This document shows positions 4,974 through 5,062 of a stretch of DNA of 5,062 nt, piece after piece. The notes beneath the pieces are model-generated. The model did no database searches. It had not been told where the DNA came from and saw only the letters and a program-made list of their open reading frames with translations. The position numbers and the translations under genes are program-made. Every line of letters starts with the position of its first letter. Positions within the stretch are counted from its first letter, which is position 1. Source of the DNA: Planctomycetota bacterium. GTDB taxonomy: Bacteria > Planctomycetota > Planctomycetia > Isosphaerales > Isosphaeraceae. The DNA is taken from NCBI GenBank assembly GCA_021777685.1, contig JAJYDH010000464.1, forward strand, positions 1 to 5,062. The letters run 5' to 3'.

Positions 4974-5062
4974 CCCTTCTGCTTATTCTGGACAGGAGTC
5001 GCAACCTACTATCCGGATCTCGGGATACGTCGCCGGGGGTGGACCGTGGATGACCTCTCGCG

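Overview
This is a GC-rich bacterial window. It probably comes from a planctomycete of the Isosphaeraceae type. That assignment is inferred from overall protein style: the FabF / FabZ-like / large-ACP gene set, a WSPDG-repeat lipoprotein, and weak or absent Shine-Dalgarno sites at several starts. No marker gene here proves it.

Positions 1-2261 form a minus-strand type II fatty-acid-synthesis-like cluster. In transcription order it holds a FabZ-like hot-dog dehydratase (2261-1713), a 269-bp gap, an enlarged acyl carrier protein (1443-1057), a second FabZ-like dehydratase (912-358), and the N-terminus of a FabF-type beta-ketoacyl-ACP synthase (from 269, running off the left edge). The carrier, condensing and dehydrating functions of an acyl-chain elongation cycle are therefore encoded together. 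No ketoreductase or enoyl reductase is visible, and the acyl product cannot be read from the sequence. A good sigma70-like promoter lies upstream of the first dehydratase. The gap before the ACP holds an AT-rich near-palindrome and a possible 20-codon ORF.

Positions 2262-2685 are a divergent intergenic region. It carries the minus-strand promoter, a weak plus-strand promoter candidate and two dyads just ahead of the plus-strand gene. Positions 2686-4599 encode a 637-residue lipoprotein with a lipobox Cys20, about seven TolB/PD40-like WSPDG repeats, a helical stretch and a proline-rich tail. Its function is unknown.

Positions 4618-4973, on the minus strand and convergent with the lipoprotein gene, look like the remains of a HigBA-type toxin-antitoxin locus. 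There is an 84-residue HigA-like protein that stops before the usual helix-turn-helix. Just upstream is the C-terminal tail of a HigB-like toxin whose body is not present in the window. No RNA genes, CRISPR arrays or complete mobile elements were seen. The most unusual features are the decayed or minimal HigBA remnant, the paired dehydratases around a large ACP, and the unexplained DH-ACP gap. I do not see clear evidence of a wholly new system.
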